DNA of 64,000 bases from Porticoccaceae bacterium (GCA_012960115.1 DUBX01000013.1:7301-71300), one strand, 5' to 3'. Shown: positions 8,203 through 19,368, numbered from the stretch's first letter. Notes: a model not told the origin generated them from the letters alone. Numbers and translations are program-made.

Positions 8203-11073
8203 TTATGCCATTTCTGCTATTGCGCTACGCTTCTCTAACAACTTAGAGAGAGAGCCTTCAAGATTCTCTAACTTCTGACGTTCTTTTTCGACGACTTCGG
8301 CGGGTGCTTTGTCGGCAAATTTGGCGTTGCTAAGTTTGCCTGAGAGTTTGTTTGTTTCGATTGTAATCTTACCAATATCCCTGTCTAAGCGAGATAATTC
8401 TGCGGCCACATCAATTACCCCAGCCATGGGAACTAGGATTTCTAAATCACCCGCTAGAGCGGTTGCGCACAGGGGTGCTTCGGAAGGGTTTTCTAACCAA
8501 GTAATCGATTCCAGACTGGCCAATTTACTGACAAATTGACGGTTTTCATCAAGACGGCGTTTATCGGTAGCATCACCTCGGGCCAGGTAAATAGGCAGAG
8601 CTTTGGCGGGTGAAATATTCATCTCCCCGCGTACATTACGCACAGCAACAATCACTTTTTTAACCCAGTCAATGTCGGCATCAGCATCCTTATCAACCAT
8701 AGCTGGGTCGGCGACAGGGAAAGGCTGCAACATAATAGTATCACCCTGTGAACTGAGCTCAATTCCGGCGAGGGGAGCAATATTCTGCCAAATCTCTTCA
8801 CTAATGAACGGTAACATGGGATGCGCCAGTCTCAGCGTAGACTCTAAAACCCTAACGAGGGTACGCCGGGTACCTTTCTGAACAGCTGGATCACCATTTT
8901 CATCCCAGAGTATTGGTTTGGAGAGTTCCAAATACCAATCGCAATATTCATTCCAAACAAAGTCATAGAGCGCCTGTGCGGCCAGGTCAAATCGGTAATT
9001 TTCAATGGCGGCAGTCACTTCTGTCTCGGCCTGTTGCAGGCGAGACATAATCCAGCGATCGGCAAGCGTCAGCTTATAATCCCTTGAATTATCTTGCCCA
9101 CAGTTCTGGTTTTCAGCGTTCATTAGCACATAGCGAGAGGCATTCCAGATCTTGTTACAAAAGTTACGGTAGCCTTCAAGCCGTTTCATGTCCCAATTAA
9201 TATCGCGACCGGTTGAAGCCAGTGCGCATAGGGTAAAACGCAGAGCATCTGCTCCATGAGGCTCGATACCGTCGGGGAACTGTTTTCTTGTCCTGCTAAC
9301 GATCTTCGCTGCCTGCTGAGGTTGCATCATATTACCGGTGCGCTTATCGAGCAGAGTTTCAATATCAATACCATCGATCATATCTAAAGGATCAAGAACA
9401 TTACCTTTTGACTTGGACATTTTCTGACCTTGCTCATCGCGAATAAGGCCGGTCACATAGACCGTTTTAAACGGGATTTGAGGTTCACTATTTTCATCTT
9501 TGATCAAATGCATGGACATCATGACCATGCGCGCGACCCAGAAGAAAATGATATCGAAACCGGTAACGAGCACATCGGTGGGGTGAAATGTTTTCAAGCG
9601 CTCGGTTTGCTCGGGCCAGCCCTGAGTGCCGAAAGTCCAGAGTGCAGAGCTAAACCAAGTGTCTAGGACATCTTCGTCTTGGGTCAGGGCTATATCGCCT
9701 AAATTATGTTTGGCCCGCACATCCTTCTCGCTCATGCCAACATAGGCTTTGCCAGATTCATCATACCAAGCAGGAATACGATGGCCCCACCATAGTTGGC
9801 GTGATATACACCAGTCTTGAATGTTGCGCATCCACGAGAAGTACATGTTTTCGTACTGCTGCGGAACAAATTTTATGCGGCCGTCTTCAACAGCCTCAAT
9901 CGCTGGGCCGGCCAATTTCTTGGCATCGACATACCATTGATTGGTCAGCATGGGTTCGATCACAACTTCGCCGCGGTCTCCGTAAGGGATAGTCATATCA
10001 TTTTCTTTGACATCTTCCAGGAGTCCTAGAGTGTCCATATCAGTTACCACTTCGCGCCGCGCCGCGAAACGTTCCATACCGTGATACTTCTGAGGCAATG
10101 TGGCATCCATCTCATCGTTGTCGCTTCCATCGCTATTCACGCATTCAGCGCTTTGGCGGATGTCTGCATTCATCGTTAGGATATTGACCATGGGCAGTTT
10201 GTGGCGCTGGCCAACGTCATAGTCATTAAAATCATGGGCAGGGGTGATCTTTACGCAACCGGTCCCTTTTCCCATGTCAGCGTGGTCGTCGGCAAGGATT
10301 GGAATCAGTCGGCCTACCAACGGAAGGGTGACATATTTTCCAATAAGATTGCTGTATCTCGGATCGTCAGCATTTACGGCTATGCCAGTATCGCCCAGCA
10401 ACGTTTCTGGTCGCGTGGTCGCGACGACGATGTAGTCTTTGCCATCCAGCGTTTTGACTCCTTCGGCTAAGGGGTAGCGCAAATTCCACATTTTGCCTTT
10501 AACTTCACGGTTCTCAACTTCAAGATCGGAGATGGCGGTGTGCAGTTTGGGATCCCAGTTAACCAAGCGCTTGCCGCGATAAATAAGACCATCAGCGTGC
10601 AGACGTATAAAGGCTTCTTGCACGGCCTTATAAAAGCCGTCGTCCATGGTGAATCGCTCAGTTTCCCAGTCAACGGAGTTGCCCAGTCGGCGCATCTGTT
10701 TGGTTATGGTATCGCCGGATTCCTGTTTCCACTCCCAGATTTTATCGATGAACTTTTCCCTCCCCAGTTCTTCACGCCCGGGCAGATTCTCATTGGCGAG
10801 CTTTCGCTCTACCACCATTTGAGTCGCTATGCCCGCATGGTCGGTACCCACTTGCCAGAGAGCACTTTTCCCTTTCATGCGGTTGTAGCGCGTCAGAGCG
10901 TCCATAATGCTGTGCTGCAACGCGTGACCAATATGAAGGCTGCCAGTGACATTGGGCGGGGGGATTACAATACTGTATGGCTCACCATTACTTGAGGGGG
11001 CGAAATAACCTCGCTTTTCCCAAGTTTCATACCACTTGGTTTCGACGTCTTTAGGGTTGAATGTTTTGTCCAT
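8203..11073 (-). CDS. valS: Valyl-tRNA synthetase
   Basis: Class I aminoacyl-tRNA synthetase charging tRNA-Val, cytoplasmic. 956 residues. HIGH signature in [14 protein letters not shown] near residue 45, KMSKS signature in [10 protein letters not shown], an editing (CP1) domain with [12 protein letters not shown], and a C-terminal coiled-coil arm rich in E, K and L (about residues 890-950), all typical of ValRS. Order pepA-holC-valS is conserved in gammaproteobacteria. Antisense reading frames of up to 151 codons inside it are shadows. Confidence 0.97.
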   Translation of the reverse strand: MDKTFNPKDVETKWYETWEKRGYFAPSSNGEPYSIVIPPPNVTGSLHIGHALQHSIMDALTRYNRMKGKSALWQVGTDHAGIATQMVVERKLANENLPGREELGREKFIDKIWEWKQESGDTITKQMRRLGNSVDWETERFTMDDGFYKAVQEAFIRLHADGLIYRGKRLVNWDPKLHTAISDLEVENREVKGKMWNLRYPLAEGVKTLDGKDYIVVATTRPETLLGDTGIAVNADDPRYSNLIGKYVTLPLVGRLIPILADDHADMGKGTGCVKITPAHDFNDYDVGQRHKLPMVNILTMNADIRQSAECVNSDGSDNDEMDATLPQKYHGMERFAARREVVTDMDTLGLLEDVKENDMTIPYGDRGEVVIEPMLTNQWYVDAKKLAGPAIEAVEDGRIKFVPQQYENMYFSWMRNIQDWCISRQLWWGHRIPAWYDESGKAYVGMSEKDVRAKHNLGDIALTQDEDVLDTWFSSALWTFGTQGWPEQTERLKTFHPTDVLVTGFDIIFFWVARMVMMSMHLIKDENSEPQIPFKTVYVTGLIRDEQGQKMSKSKGNVLDPLDMIDGIDIETLLDKRTGNMMQPQQAAKIVSRTRKQFPDGIEPHGADALRFTLCALASTGRDINWDMKRLEGYRNFCNKIWNASRYVLMNAENQNCGQDNSRDYKLTLADRWIMSRLQQAETEVTAAIENYRFDLAAQALYDFVWNEYCDWYLELSKPILWDENGDPAVQKGTRRTLVRVLESTLRLAHPMLPFISEEIWQNIAPLAGIELSSQGDTIMLQPFPVADPAMVDKDADADIDWVKKVIVAVRNVRGEMNISPAKALPIYLARGDATDKRRLDENRQFVSKLASLESITWLENPSEAPLCATALAGDLEILVPMAGVIDVAAELSRLDRDIGKITIETNKLSGKLSNAKFADKAPAEVVEKERQKLENLEGSLSKLLEKRSAIAEMA

Positions 11074-11259
11074 AATTTAATATTTTGTCCCAATGGTATG
11101 CGAAGTGTAGGTTCTTTTCGTCAGCGGTGATTATAGGGCTTGACGGATTTAGTCGCTAGCATTGAACATCAAAAGAGGTGCTTTAAAACTGGTTTGTAGA
11201 AAATTTTATAGCTCCCAAACTTTATGGTTCAGGTTTTAAAGGTCTTATATATGGCGCGT

Positions 11260-11688
11260 CTAGAGTTTAAATCGCTCTGAAAGGTCGTGGAAGTCTAACT
11301 GATAGCCACGTTCTTTATAAAATCGGAAATTATCACGTTTAGCTTGTTCATAGTCAGGTTCTTTATAGATGATTTCGATAACTCTTTCAAAGCGGCTAAA
11401 CCAAGTGGGAATTTGAGCCTGCAAATTAATTAAAACCTGGTGGTGTTCTCCAGGCTCTTCATCAAAGCTAATAGCCACGGGCACGTGATCAACGCCCTGA
11501 GCATGAGGTACAAAGGATGCCCCGTTGAAGCCCCAAAGCATTTCATCCAATTGCTGTGCGGCTATGTTATCAGGCACTAAGCAAAGTACCTGTTGATTGG
11601 CGGCTAGTGACTTTTGCACCAACTGGCACACTAGCGCTAGAGCGAGAGTATGATCTCCGGCTAATTTGTAAAAGGATACCTTTGTCAC
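11260..11688 (-). CDS. holC: DNA polymerase III chi subunit
   Basis: Chi subunit of the clamp-loader complex, which contacts SSB and psi. From GTG 11688 the protein begins MTKVSFYKL, the family's typical opening, and is 142 residues. Conserved blocks include ANQQVLCLVPDNIAAQQLDEMLW and VPVAISFDEEPGEH. This GTG is preferred to one 6 bp upstream (11694) because it lies 8 nt from the GAGGGA Shine-Dalgarno. It sits between pepA and valS as in E. coli. A divergent candidate for its partner psi is at 31869-32636. Confidence 0.92.
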   Translation of the reverse strand: MTKVSFYKLAGDHTLALALVCQLVQKSLAANQQVLCLVPDNIAAQQLDEMLWGFNGASFVPHAQGVDHVPVAISFDEEPGEHHQVLINLQAQIPTWFSRFERVIEIIYKEPDYEQAKRDNFRFYKERGYQLDFHDLSERFKL

Positions 11689-11725
11689 GCCCACACTCCC
11701 TCAAATACCAAGAGAAATGCAAACA

Positions 11726-13186
11726 TTAATGTCCGGCCTTAGTGCAGAGGTATTGCATTAACATAGGCACAGGTCGTCCGGTGGCTCCTTTTGCCGATCC
11801 TGAGTGCCATGCAGTTCCTGCGATGTCCAGATGGGCCCATTTATAGTCTTTTGTAAAGCGTGACAGGAAACAAGCAGCGGTTATAGTGCCTGCTTCTCCA
11901 CCTATATTGGCCATATCGGCAAAATTACTTTTTAATTGCTTGTCATACTCTTCCCATAAAGGGAGTCGCCATGCACGATCTCCACTAAGAGTGCCGCCGT
12001 TGAGTAATTGGTCAGCTAATTCATCATCGTTTGACAACAAGCCCGCCGTTAACTTACCTAGAGCACCGATGACCGCGCCAGTGAGCGTAGCGATATCGAT
12101 GACGGTGTCGGGCTCAAAGCGAGCGGCATAGGTCAGAGCGTCGCACAGAATAAGTCGACCCTCTGCATCGGTATTGAGTACCTCGATGGTCTGCCCCGAC
12201 ATGCTGGTGACCACATCTCCAGGTTTGGTGGCGTTGCCTGCTGGCATGTTCTCTACCGCTGGGACAATACCGACGACATTAATATGTAGTTGGGTTTCAA
12301 TTAGCGCATTAATAACGCCAAATACTGATGCTCCGCCACACATGTCAAATTTCATTTCATCCATGCCTCGCCCAGCTTTGAGGCTTATACCGCCGGTATC
12401 AAAGGTCACTGCTTTGCCGACTAGTACAACAGGTTTTGTCGTCTTTTCGGCACCTTGATAGCTCATCACGATGAGGTTGCCTGGTTCTACAGATCCAGCA
12501 CTCACCGACAGCAATGAGCCCATTCCTAGGGTTTTCATGTCAGCTTCTTTTAGAATGCTGGTCGTGACCTTAGCTTGACCCTTAGCTAATTTTTTTGCCT
12601 GACTGGCGAGAAAGTTTGGCGTGCAGATGTTCGCGGGAAGGTCGGCCAACCCTCGTGCGGTATTCATGCCATTGCCAACGGCGCTGCCATAGACAAGACC
12701 TTTGGTCGCAGAAGTGGTCTGGGATTTTTTAACGCACCAGTAGGTTACAGACTTTAACTTGCTTGGTTTAGTGGGTTTACTACTGCCATTGTACTTATAT
12801 CTGCTAGTTTGAACGCTTCTTGCCATGATGCTCGCTTGCCATTCTATGTCATCGCTAAGGCTATCCCCTATCCACAGTGCTTTTGCACTGGGTGTCTTGT
12901 TTAATAATAAGGCAGCAGACTCTATTGCTTTAATCATTTTTTGTGTAGTTGAAGCACCATCGACACCTATTAGGATGATTCTTTTTGAAGCTCTATCGGG
13001 GGTGTGAAATATACAATTAGAGGCTAATTTTCCGCTAAAATCACCTGACTTAATCAGGGCTTGTATTGCTCCGTTTAGGGAGTCATCAATCAATTTGGCC
13101 GTATTGTGTAGTTGTGAGCCCGTTAGTAGAATGAGAGAATCTACTTTAATGGTTAACAGGTTTGCGGCAGATGCTTTAAACTCCAT
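11726..13186 (-). CDS. pepA: Leucyl aminopeptidase (M17 family)
   Basis: Two-metal cytosolic aminopeptidase; in E. coli PepA also binds DNA in Xer recombination and carAB control. 486 residues. The M17 signature NTDAEGRLILCDAL is present, and the metal-ligand region VGKAVTFDTGGISLK / DEMKFDMCGG supplies the lysine and aspartates. The N-terminal third is weakly conserved, as usual. It is divergent from lptF, separated by 95 bp, the standard arrangement. Confidence 0.95.
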   Translation of the reverse strand: MEFKASAANLLTIKVDSLILLTGSQLHNTAKLIDDSLNGAIQALIKSGDFSGKLASNCIFHTPDRASKRIILIGVDGASTTQKMIKAIESAALLLNKTPSAKALWIGDSLSDDIEWQASIMARSVQTSRYKYNGSSKPTKPSKLKSVTYWCVKKSQTTSATKGLVYGSAVGNGMNTARGLADLPANICTPNFLASQAKKLAKGQAKVTTSILKEADMKTLGMGSLLSVSAGSVEPGNLIVMSYQGAEKTTKPVVLVGKAVTFDTGGISLKAGRGMDEMKFDMCGGASVFGVINALIETQLHINVVGIVPAVENMPAGNATKPGDVVTSMSGQTIEVLNTDAEGRLILCDALTYAARFEPDTVIDIATLTGAVIGALGKLTAGLLSNDDELADQLLNGGTLSGDRAWRLPLWEEYDKQLKSNFADMANIGGEAGTITAACFLSRFTKDYKWAHLDIAGTAWHSGSAKGATGRPVPMLMQYLCTKAGH

Positions 13187-13281
13187 GTTCGCTCCAGATG
13201 GTTGTCTTATTTGGCTAGTTTAATTTGTCGCTTACGATAACAGTTTGTTTAACTACACCCAAGACCTATAAGTCTAACATT

Positions 13282-14397
13282 GTGATTATTTTTCGTTACT
13301 TAACTCGTGAAATACTGTCTTCAACGTTTGCTATATGCACAATCCTGCTTATGGTGCTAATTAGTGGTCGCTTTGTGAAGTATTTAGCGAATGCCCTGGC
13401 TGGAAATCTAGAACCTTCAGTTATTTTTGCCGTGATTGGATACAAAATTCCAGGTTTCTTAGAACTCGCGTTACCACTAGCCTTTTTCTTGTCTATATTG
13501 TTGACCTTTGGTCGGCTGCATGTCGAGAATGAGATGAGTGTCCTTAAAGCTTGCGGGATTTCAGAGCTTCAGTTGCTTGGTTATACTCTCATAGTCGCCT
13601 TCGGATTAGCTGTTTTAGTGGGTTGGTTGAGCCTGTTTGTGTCTCCAGCAGGGGCTACTAAGACTGAAACCATCTTTATAGCGCAACAACAGATGACTGA
13701 ACTCGATCGGGTAAACCCGAAAAAGTTCTACTCTCTTAAAGGTGGTAAGGGAGTGACCTATGCTGAAAGCATTAACGTTGACCGAGAATTAGAAAATGTA
13801 TTTCTTGCAGTGAGTGCAGGGTCCGCAGATACGTTCGATCGACGACTGGCAGTTGTCGTGGCTGAGCGAGGTCGTCAACAGCGGTCTGAAGACGGCGTAG
13901 AGCGTTTTCTTGTGTTGGAGCAGGGGTACCGCATCGAGGGTAACCCTGGAAGTCATGAGTATCAAATTACTCATTTCGAGGAATATGGTTCTAAGCTAAA
14001 AACACCGAAAAAAATAGAAGAAGACCCTGAAACAGATGCTATTGCGACATCAGACCTGGTGATGTCTGATGACCCAAGGTTAGAGGCCACCTTGCAATGG
14101 CGGCTTTCGATTCCATTGATGGTTTTGGTAGTGGTTATTTTAGCAGTCCCCTTAAGTAGAACTGACCCACGGCAAGGAAGATTTACCAAATTATTGCCGG
14201 CAATCGTGCTGTATTTCACCTACCTTTTGGCATTGAATGCGCTGCGAGGTAATATCGAGTCTGGAGAATTGTCGGCCAGTATTACCTTGCTGCCTGTCCA
14301 TATAGTCTTTTTACTATTTGGTTTATGGTTACTCAAACCTAAAAAGCTTGTCAGGTCGACTGCCAAAAAGAGAGTTGAGAAGGGATTATCTTCATGA
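13282..14397 (+). CDS. lptF: LPS export ABC transporter permease LptF
   Basis: Inner-membrane permease of the LptB2FGC complex that extracts lipopolysaccharide for transport to the outer membrane. The start is placed at GTG 13282, giving MIIFRYLTREILSS, the family's usual N-terminus; an in-frame TTG at 13225 would add 19 residues unlike LptF. 371 residues with three N-terminal and three C-terminal membrane segments flanking a periplasmic beta-jellyroll (about residues 110-260). Its last bases overlap lptG by ATGA. Confidence 0.93.
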   Translation: MIIFRYLTREILSSTFAICTILLMVLISGRFVKYLANALAGNLEPSVIFAVIGYKIPGFLELALPLAFFLSILLTFGRLHVENEMSVLKACGISELQLLGYTLIVAFGLAVLVGWLSLFVSPAGATKTETIFIAQQQMTELDRVNPKKFYSLKGGKGVTYAESINVDRELENVFLAVSAGSADTFDRRLAVVVAERGRQQRSEDGVERFLVLEQGYRIEGNPGSHEYQITHFEEYGSKLKTPKKIEEDPETDAIATSDLVMSDDPRLEATLQWRLSIPLMVLVVVILAVPLSRTDPRQGRFTKLLPAIVLYFTYLLALNALRGNIESGELSASITLLPVHIVFLLFGLWLLKPKKLVRSTAKKRVEKGLSS

Positions 14398-15461
14398 TGC
14401 GTCTATCTCGGCATATTGGGTTGACCGTGTTTAATGCCGTCTTTATTGCGTTGATCGTGGTGGTGGGATTAGACGTGGTTGCTGAGATTATTGATGAGAC
14501 ACGTGCGATTGAGCGCAACTATGGGTTCACTGACGTACTTATTTATGTGGGCACTAAATTACCTTCGACGATTTATGAATATATCCCTTTTTCATCACTG
14601 ATAGGCTGCCTCTATGGATTGGGCTTACTAGTTGGTAATAGTGAAGTCACGGTTATGCGAGCATCTGGGGTCTCTCTTATACGGATTGTCTATTTTGTAA
14701 TGAAGCCGGTGATGCTGTTTATTTTTGTCGGCGCCTTAATTAGCGAATATTTTTCGCCTTATCTAGATCAGCGTGCGGACGGCACTCGGCAATATCTACG
14801 TAAAGGTGAGACGGCTCAAGACTCTACTGCCGGGCTATGGATTCATGAGGGCAGAGATTTCATGCATTTTAACGCGGTATTCCCCGGTGGGGTGCTTTAT
14901 GGCGTTACTCGTTATCAGTTTTCTGATGAGAAGATATTACAAGAGGCTAGTTTTGCTAGTCGCGCTACTTATAATCCGGCTGAAGAATTTTGGATGGAAG
15001 AAAATGTTTCGATTACGCGGTTTGAGAGCGACAGAACAACAACAGAAAAGCGATTAACACGCCAGTGGGACTCTGAGTTGTCGCCAGAGGTATTGACGGT
15101 AAATGTTCTGGCACCCTCAGCGCTACCTATTTCAACCATTAGTAATCAGATAGAATTTTTACGGCAGCAAGAGGCTGATACTGCGATCTATGAATTAGCG
15201 TACTGGAGAAAAGTGCTGCAACCATTAGTCATTTTTGGTTTGGTTTTAGTCGGCATCTCTTTTGTTTTTGGGCCTTTGCGAAGTTCTACTATGGGCTTTA
15301 GAATTTTTGTCGGTGTATTGATTGGGATCACCTTTAAAATTATTCAAGATATGCTTGGCCCTCTAAGTATAGTATTTGGATTTCCCGTCTTGCTTGCTGT
15401 GTTAGGGCCGATATTATTTTGCATGGTTCTTGGTTCGTATTTGCTTAGGCGAAGTGGCTAG
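14394..15461 (+). CDS. lptG: LPS export ABC transporter permease LptG
   Basis: Partner permease of LptF. 355 residues with the same layout: N-terminal membrane segments, a periplasmic domain around residues 110-265, and C-terminal segments (VFGPLRSSTMGFRIFVG is a recognisable LptG stretch). It starts at an ATG overlapping the lptF stop by 4 bp; a second ATG follows immediately. Translationally coupled to lptF. Confidence 0.94.
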   Translation: MMRLSRHIGLTVFNAVFIALIVVVGLDVVAEIIDETRAIERNYGFTDVLIYVGTKLPSTIYEYIPFSSLIGCLYGLGLLVGNSEVTVMRASGVSLIRIVYFVMKPVMLFIFVGALISEYFSPYLDQRADGTRQYLRKGETAQDSTAGLWIHEGRDFMHFNAVFPGGVLYGVTRYQFSDEKILQEASFASRATYNPAEEFWMEENVSITRFESDRTTTEKRLTRQWDSELSPEVLTVNVLAPSALPISTISNQIEFLRQQEADTAIYELAYWRKVLQPLVIFGLVLVGISFVFGPLRSSTMGFRIFVGVLIGITFKIIQDMLGPLSIVFGFPVLLAVLGPILFCMVLGSYLLRRSG

Positions 15462-15610
15462 CCTCAAATTCAGCTGGCCTCTTTTTCCGAGGACTTTATG
15501 GGTTGTATTAGAGTAGAAAGAGCATCCCTACTCCAAGAACTGAGGCGGTTTGGGCAGGTCGGCAATATCAGATCTTCACAACCGCATTACACGCTTATAA
15601 CTTAATCCCG

Positions 15611-17098
15611 TTACTGGGTTAGCACTCGTTTAACTGCTATATCCCAGCCAGCTACTTTGCAATCTCTTTCTGGCTTGTCCATCTGCGGTCCAAAGGATTT
15701 ATCTAACTGCCAGCTGTTGGCGAAACCCTCCTGATCAGGCCATACGCCAGCTCTAGACCCAGCTAACCAAGCTGCCCCCAAAGCGGTAGTTTCTGCAATG
15801 ACTGGGCGATCTACTTGGGCTTGTAAAATGTCAGCGAGACGCTGCATGGTCCAATTGCTAGCTACCATACCACCATCGACTCTCAGTACCGTTGTGGCGG
15901 AGTCTCCCCAATCATCTTGCATGGCATTTAACAGGTCTAGAGTTTGGTAGCAGACCGATTCCAGAGCGGCGCGAGAGACCTCGGCGGGCCCTGTTCCTCT
16001 AGTTAGTCCGATAAGTGCGCCCCGTGCATCGGCATCCCACCAAGGGGCCCCTAGGCCCGTAAAAGCAGGGATCATGTACACCTGTTGATGGTCATCAGCC
16101 TGTGCCGCAAGTTCACCAGATTGCTTGGCGGATTCAATAATGCCAAGCCCATCGCGCAGCCATTGCACAGCTGCCCCAGCAATAAAGATTGAGCCCTCTA
16201 GGGCATAGGTTGTTTTACCCTCTAGCTGATAAGCAATTGTGGTGAGCATCCGGTTGTTTGATTTTACCGCTGTAGTCCCCGTATTTAAGAGGGCAAAACA
16301 ACCTGTTCCGTAGGTGGATTTCATCATGCCAGGCTCAAAACATGCCTGACCTATAGTGGCGGCGTGTTGGTCCCCCGCAATACCATAAATTTTAATTGGC
16401 TTGCCAAATAATTCGGTGCTACCAAAGTCGGCCGCACTATCTTTCACCTCTGGAAGTAATTGCCGTGGAACATTAAAAAGGTCGAGTAGGTCGTCATCCC
16501 ATTGTCCACTATGGATGTTATAGAGCAAGGTTCGAGAAGCGTTGGTTGCATCGGTGGCATGTGACTTACCGTCGGTCAAGTTCCATAATAACCATGTGTC
16601 TACGGTACCAAAAGCTAATTCGCCGCGCTCGGCTCTCTGTCTAGCGTTGGGAATATTGTCGAGAATCCAGGCGATTTTAGTCGCCGAAAAATAAGGATCG
16701 AGGAGTAGGCCTGTTTTTTCACTAACCAAAGCTTCATGGTTTAGGCGCTGTAGTTCAGTGCATAGAGTAGCTGTTCGCCGATCCTGCCAAACAATGGCGT
16801 TATAAATAGGCAGGCCTGTTTTTCTATCCCATATTAGGGTTGTTTCTCGCTGGTTAGTAATGCCGATAGCAGCAATGTCTGATGATGTAATTCCAGCCTT
16901 AGCTATGACCTCTTTGCTAGTCTCTAATGTGGTACGCCAAATATCCATCGGGTCGTGTTCAACCCATCCAGAATCAGGAAAATACTGGGCGAATTCTTTT
17001 TGCGATTGACCGCGTATACTAAAGTCCTTATTAAAGAGCATGCTCCTGGAGGATGTTGTTCCTTGATCCAGTGCAAGTATTAGGGTGCTCATAGCCAT
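15611..17098 (-). CDS. glpK: Glycerol kinase
   Basis: FGGY-family kinase making glycerol-3-phosphate from glycerol and ATP. 495 residues. N-terminal phosphate-binding motif [11 protein letters not shown], then [13 protein letters not shown], and the C-terminal FGGY signature region [20 protein letters not shown]. The start with AAGG four bases upstream is used; a second in-frame ATG is at 17092. No glpF or glpD lies nearby, so the gene stands alone apart from the RDD gene 23 bp upstream on the same strand. Confidence 0.96.
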   Translation of the reverse strand: MAMSTLILALDQGTTSSRSMLFNKDFSIRGQSQKEFAQYFPDSGWVEHDPMDIWRTTLETSKEVIAKAGITSSDIAAIGITNQRETTLIWDRKTGLPIYNAIVWQDRRTATLCTELQRLNHEALVSEKTGLLLDPYFSATKIAWILDNIPNARQRAERGELAFGTVDTWLLWNLTDGKSHATDATNASRTLLYNIHSGQWDDDLLDLFNVPRQLLPEVKDSAADFGSTELFGKPIKIYGIAGDQHAATIGQACFEPGMMKSTYGTGCFALLNTGTTAVKSNNRMLTTIAYQLEGKTTYALEGSIFIAGAAVQWLRDGLGIIESAKQSGELAAQADDHQQVYMIPAFTGLGAPWWDADARGALIGLTRGTGPAEVSRAALESVCYQTLDLLNAMQDDWGDSATTVLRVDGGMVASNWTMQRLADILQAQVDRPVIAETTALGAAWLAGSRAGVWPDQEGFANSWQLDKSFGPQMDKPERDCKVAGWDIAVKRVLTQ

Positions 17099-17121
17099 AG
17101 ACCTTGACCTATTTCTGACAT

Positions 17122-17592
17122 CTATTGGTTAGTTTTGGGTAGAACGATTACTTCGGTCCCAGTGTAGCGATCATGAAGGCATTGTTTTGTGGGTGGCAAT
17201 AGACACCATAGATAGCCGACACCCAAGCATAAAAGCGACAATGGGGCGGCTAAGCAACGCTTCCAGCATTGCGCAGGCGTTGCTAGCGCTCCGTTGGGCT
17301 GCTGTAATCTTATGCGCCATGCTTTCATGCCAATGGTTTGACCTTGCTTGCGCCAACAGATCACATAGTAGCCGCTAAGAGCGGAATACAGGCCAATAAA
17401 ACTTAGCCATTGCAGAAAAAGAGAGGGGTTTGCCATGGGTGCTTCGTCTATGCCGACGATTATGATCCTTAGGACTAGCAGTACTGCTCCGTAGCCAAGG
17501 GATATGGCGAACAGTAAAAAGACGTCGTAGACCAAAGCCGCGATTCGTCTCAATAGATTTGCGGAGGGCGTTGCGTTAATATTTTGGTTCAT
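17122..17592 (-). CDS. RDD family membrane protein
   Basis: 156 residues with an N-terminal segment [16 protein letters not shown] carrying the Arg and two Asp-type positions that name the RDD family, then [13 protein letters not shown], another family hallmark, and about four hydrophobic segments. Function is not established for most RDD proteins; some have been linked to ion transport. It is followed closely by glpK on the same strand. Confidence 0.85.
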   Translation of the reverse strand: MNQNINATPSANLLRRIAALVYDVFLLFAISLGYGAVLLVLRIIIVGIDEAPMANPSLFLQWLSFIGLYSALSGYYVICWRKQGQTIGMKAWRIRLQQPNGALATPAQCWKRCLAAPLSLLCLGVGYLWCLLPPTKQCLHDRYTGTEVIVLPKTNQ

Positions 17593-17715
17593 GGTGCAAA
17601 AAATCCTTACTTGAAGCAGATTACTATTGAGGTTGAATTAACATAACAGAAGTGTGCCCAAAGCCAGTACAATGCGCAATCAGCGATTAGCAAATTAAAT
17701 AAGGTGGAGGTTGTT

Positions 17716-18459
17716 TTGGATTGGATTTATGGTATTCATGCGGTGCAGACAATGCTTAAGTCGTCGCCTCAGCGCGTTACCGAATTACATGTTCAGCAGG
17801 GCCGTAAAGATGATCGCCTTCAAAAGATCCATAATTTAGCAGAGCAACACGGCATTGCTTTGCAGCTGACCTCAGTTAAGCGCTTAGACGCTAAAACGGA
17901 GGGCCGTCATCAAGGTGTCATGGCACTTTGTCAGCCAGGTGAAACCTATGACGAGACCTTCCTTATGCAGTTGGCAGAAAAGCATGGTGCGAGTAGTTTT
18001 TTTCTAATGCTTGATGGAGTCACCGATCCCCACAATTTAGGAGCCTGCCTGCGCTCCGCTGATGGGGCCGGAGTTCATGCGGTCATTGTTCCGAAAGATA
18101 ATTCTGTTGGATTAACCCCTATCGTGCAAAAAGTAGCCTGCGGTGCGGCCGAATCTATACCTTTGGTGACTGTCACGAATTTGACGAGGACTCTGGATAA
18201 ATTACAACAGCAGGGTTGCTGGGTAGTTGGCACAGATGGAGAGGCCGATCAAACTATCTACGATTTTGATTTGACGGGACCCACTGTCATCGTTATGGGT
18301 GCAGAGGGAGATGGGATGCGTCAATTAACACGCAAGCAGTGTGATTTTTTGGCTAAATTACCGATGTCTGGCAGTGTAGAAAGTCTAAATGTTTCCGTGG
18401 CTACCGGAATCTGTTTGTTTGAGGCGGTTCGTCAACGGACAGTAAAGTCATCTAGATGA
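17716..18459 (+). CDS. rlmB: 23S rRNA (guanosine(2251)-2'-O)-methyltransferase RlmB
   Basis: SPOUT-class methyltransferase acting on 23S rRNA in the peptidyl-transferase region. The N-terminal substrate-binding domain begins IYGIHAVQTML; the SPOUT knot motifs are DGVTDPHNLGACLRSADGAG, VMGAEGDGMR and LPMSGSVESLNVSVATGI. TTG 17716 is chosen because GGAGG at 17706-17710 lies 5 nt upstream and IYGIHAVQ then falls at the usual place; GTG 17704 is in frame but overlaps the Shine-Dalgarno. 247 residues. Confidence 0.93.
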   Translation: MDWIYGIHAVQTMLKSSPQRVTELHVQQGRKDDRLQKIHNLAEQHGIALQLTSVKRLDAKTEGRHQGVMALCQPGETYDETFLMQLAEKHGASSFFLMLDGVTDPHNLGACLRSADGAGVHAVIVPKDNSVGLTPIVQKVACGAAESIPLVTVTNLTRTLDKLQQQGCWVVGTDGEADQTIYDFDLTGPTVIVMGAEGDGMRQLTRKQCDFLAKLPMSGSVESLNVSVATGICLFEAVRQRTVKSSR

Positions 18460-18536
18460 GGAGGGTAATGTTCTTATGAATAGCCTTTATCGATCCGCGA
18501 TCCGCAGTTGATTTAAAAACATTCTGTTATTTGACG

Positions 18537-18566
18537 TTGCATTGCGGCGTAAAAAAACGCTAATCT
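18537..18566 (+). promoter_or_regulatory. Possible sigma-70 promoter for the CDP-alcohol phosphatidyltransferase gene
   Basis: TTGCAT (18537-18542), 18-nt spacer, TAATCT (18561-18566). The transcript would begin at a nested stem-loop (ACCCC 18569-18573 with GGGGT 18594-18598, inner AGGG/TCCT). Pattern match only. Confidence 0.4.
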
Positions 18567-18622
18567 ATACCCCAAAGGGAATTGTCCTGCAAAGGGGTCA
18601 AAGTCTAGGTGCCGAGAATACG

Positions 18623-19207
18623 ATGAGTACAAATTTACTTTCGATCGCTAATATGCTTAGTTTTTTGCGTCTGGGATTAGTTCCTGTGCTAGTTTGGCTG
18701 GCAGTTTCCGGGGCAGGCGTGCTATTTCTGTGGGTGCTCGGTATATCTTTAATTAGTGATGCTCTTGACGGCTATCTAGCTCGAAAGTTTAATCAAACTA
18801 GTGAGTTTGGGGCTAAATTGGATAGTTGGGGCGATGCTCTGACCTATGCTGTTATGATTTTAGCTCTATATATTCTTTGGCCGGACATCTTTTCTGACCA
18901 ATCAATCTTTCTGCTGATGGCTACATTGTCATTTTTAGTGCCCCTTGTCGTTGCAGCGGTGAAATTCGGCGACTACCCTAGTTATCATACGTTAGGCGCT
19001 AAAATTGCCGCGTTATTAATTGCGCCAGCCTATTATTTACTGATCATTCTTGATGCTGATATTTGGTTTAGGTTGGTTATTCTATTTCATCTACTTGTGG
19101 CCATCGAAGGAATCTTCATTACCTATTTCCTTAGGCATACGAAGACGAATATAAGCTCTGCATGGGCGCTTATTAAAGAACAGCGAAATCACTCCAAAAG
19201 CGACTAA
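18623..19207 (+). CDS. CDP-alcohol phosphatidyltransferase family protein
   Basis: Membrane enzyme of the family that transfers a phosphatidyl group from a CDP-linked donor to an alcohol. The full signature is present: DALDGYLAR, then G, D and D in FGAKLDSWGDA. From ATG 18623 it has 194 residues and about five or six membrane segments. An in-frame start at 18542 is possible, but the extra residues (MRRKKTLIYTPKG) are translated leader. The acceptor alcohol cannot be told from sequence; it is distinct from the pssA gene at 29217. Confidence 0.85.
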   Translation: MSTNLLSIANMLSFLRLGLVPVLVWLAVSGAGVLFLWVLGISLISDALDGYLARKFNQTSEFGAKLDSWGDALTYAVMILALYILWPDIFSDQSIFLLMATLSFLVPLVVAAVKFGDYPSYHTLGAKIAALLIAPAYYLLIILDADIWFRLVILFHLLVAIEGIFITYFLRHTKTNISSAWALIKEQRNHSKSD

Positions 19208-19238
19208 TACGCCCGTTAATAAGTTTAGCAATTCCGTG

Positions 19239-19267
19239 TTGCAAGTGTTGCATCAAATCACTACAAT
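19239..19267 (+). promoter_or_regulatory. Sigma-70 promoter of the rpsF operon
   Basis: TTGCAA (19239-19244), 17-nt spacer, TACAAT (19262-19267): near-consensus boxes at ideal spacing about 100 bp ahead of rpsF, with transcription expected near 19274. Confidence 0.7.
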
Positions 19268-19286
19268 AGCGCGCCTTTAAAGCGTC

Positions 19287-19341
19287 GAACAATGATGTTC
19301 GGCACTCCTTGCTTCACCGTGTAGCTAAATAGCTTTAACGG
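19287..19341 (+). promoter_or_regulatory. rpsF leader hairpins (possible S6:S18 binding element)
   Basis: Two small stem-loops lie in the rpsF leader: GAAC/GTTC (19287-19300), and CCGT (19317-19320) paired with ACGG (19338-19341) enclosing AGCT/AGCT. Many bacteria control this operon by binding of the S6:S18 complex to a leader hairpin exposing CCG. The CCG here is at a suitable place, but I cannot verify the full motif. Confidence 0.35.
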
Positions 19342-19368
19342 GAGGCTTCTAACCCATGAGGAGCTACA

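Noticed and set aside
10540..10995. 151-codon plus-strand frame inside valS
   Set aside because: Lies antisense to a strongly conserved coding region and has no recognisable product; a codon-bias shadow.
13225..13281. TTG start for lptF at 13225
   Set aside because: The extra 19 residues do not resemble LptF; GTG 13282 gives the conserved MIIFRYLTREIL opening.
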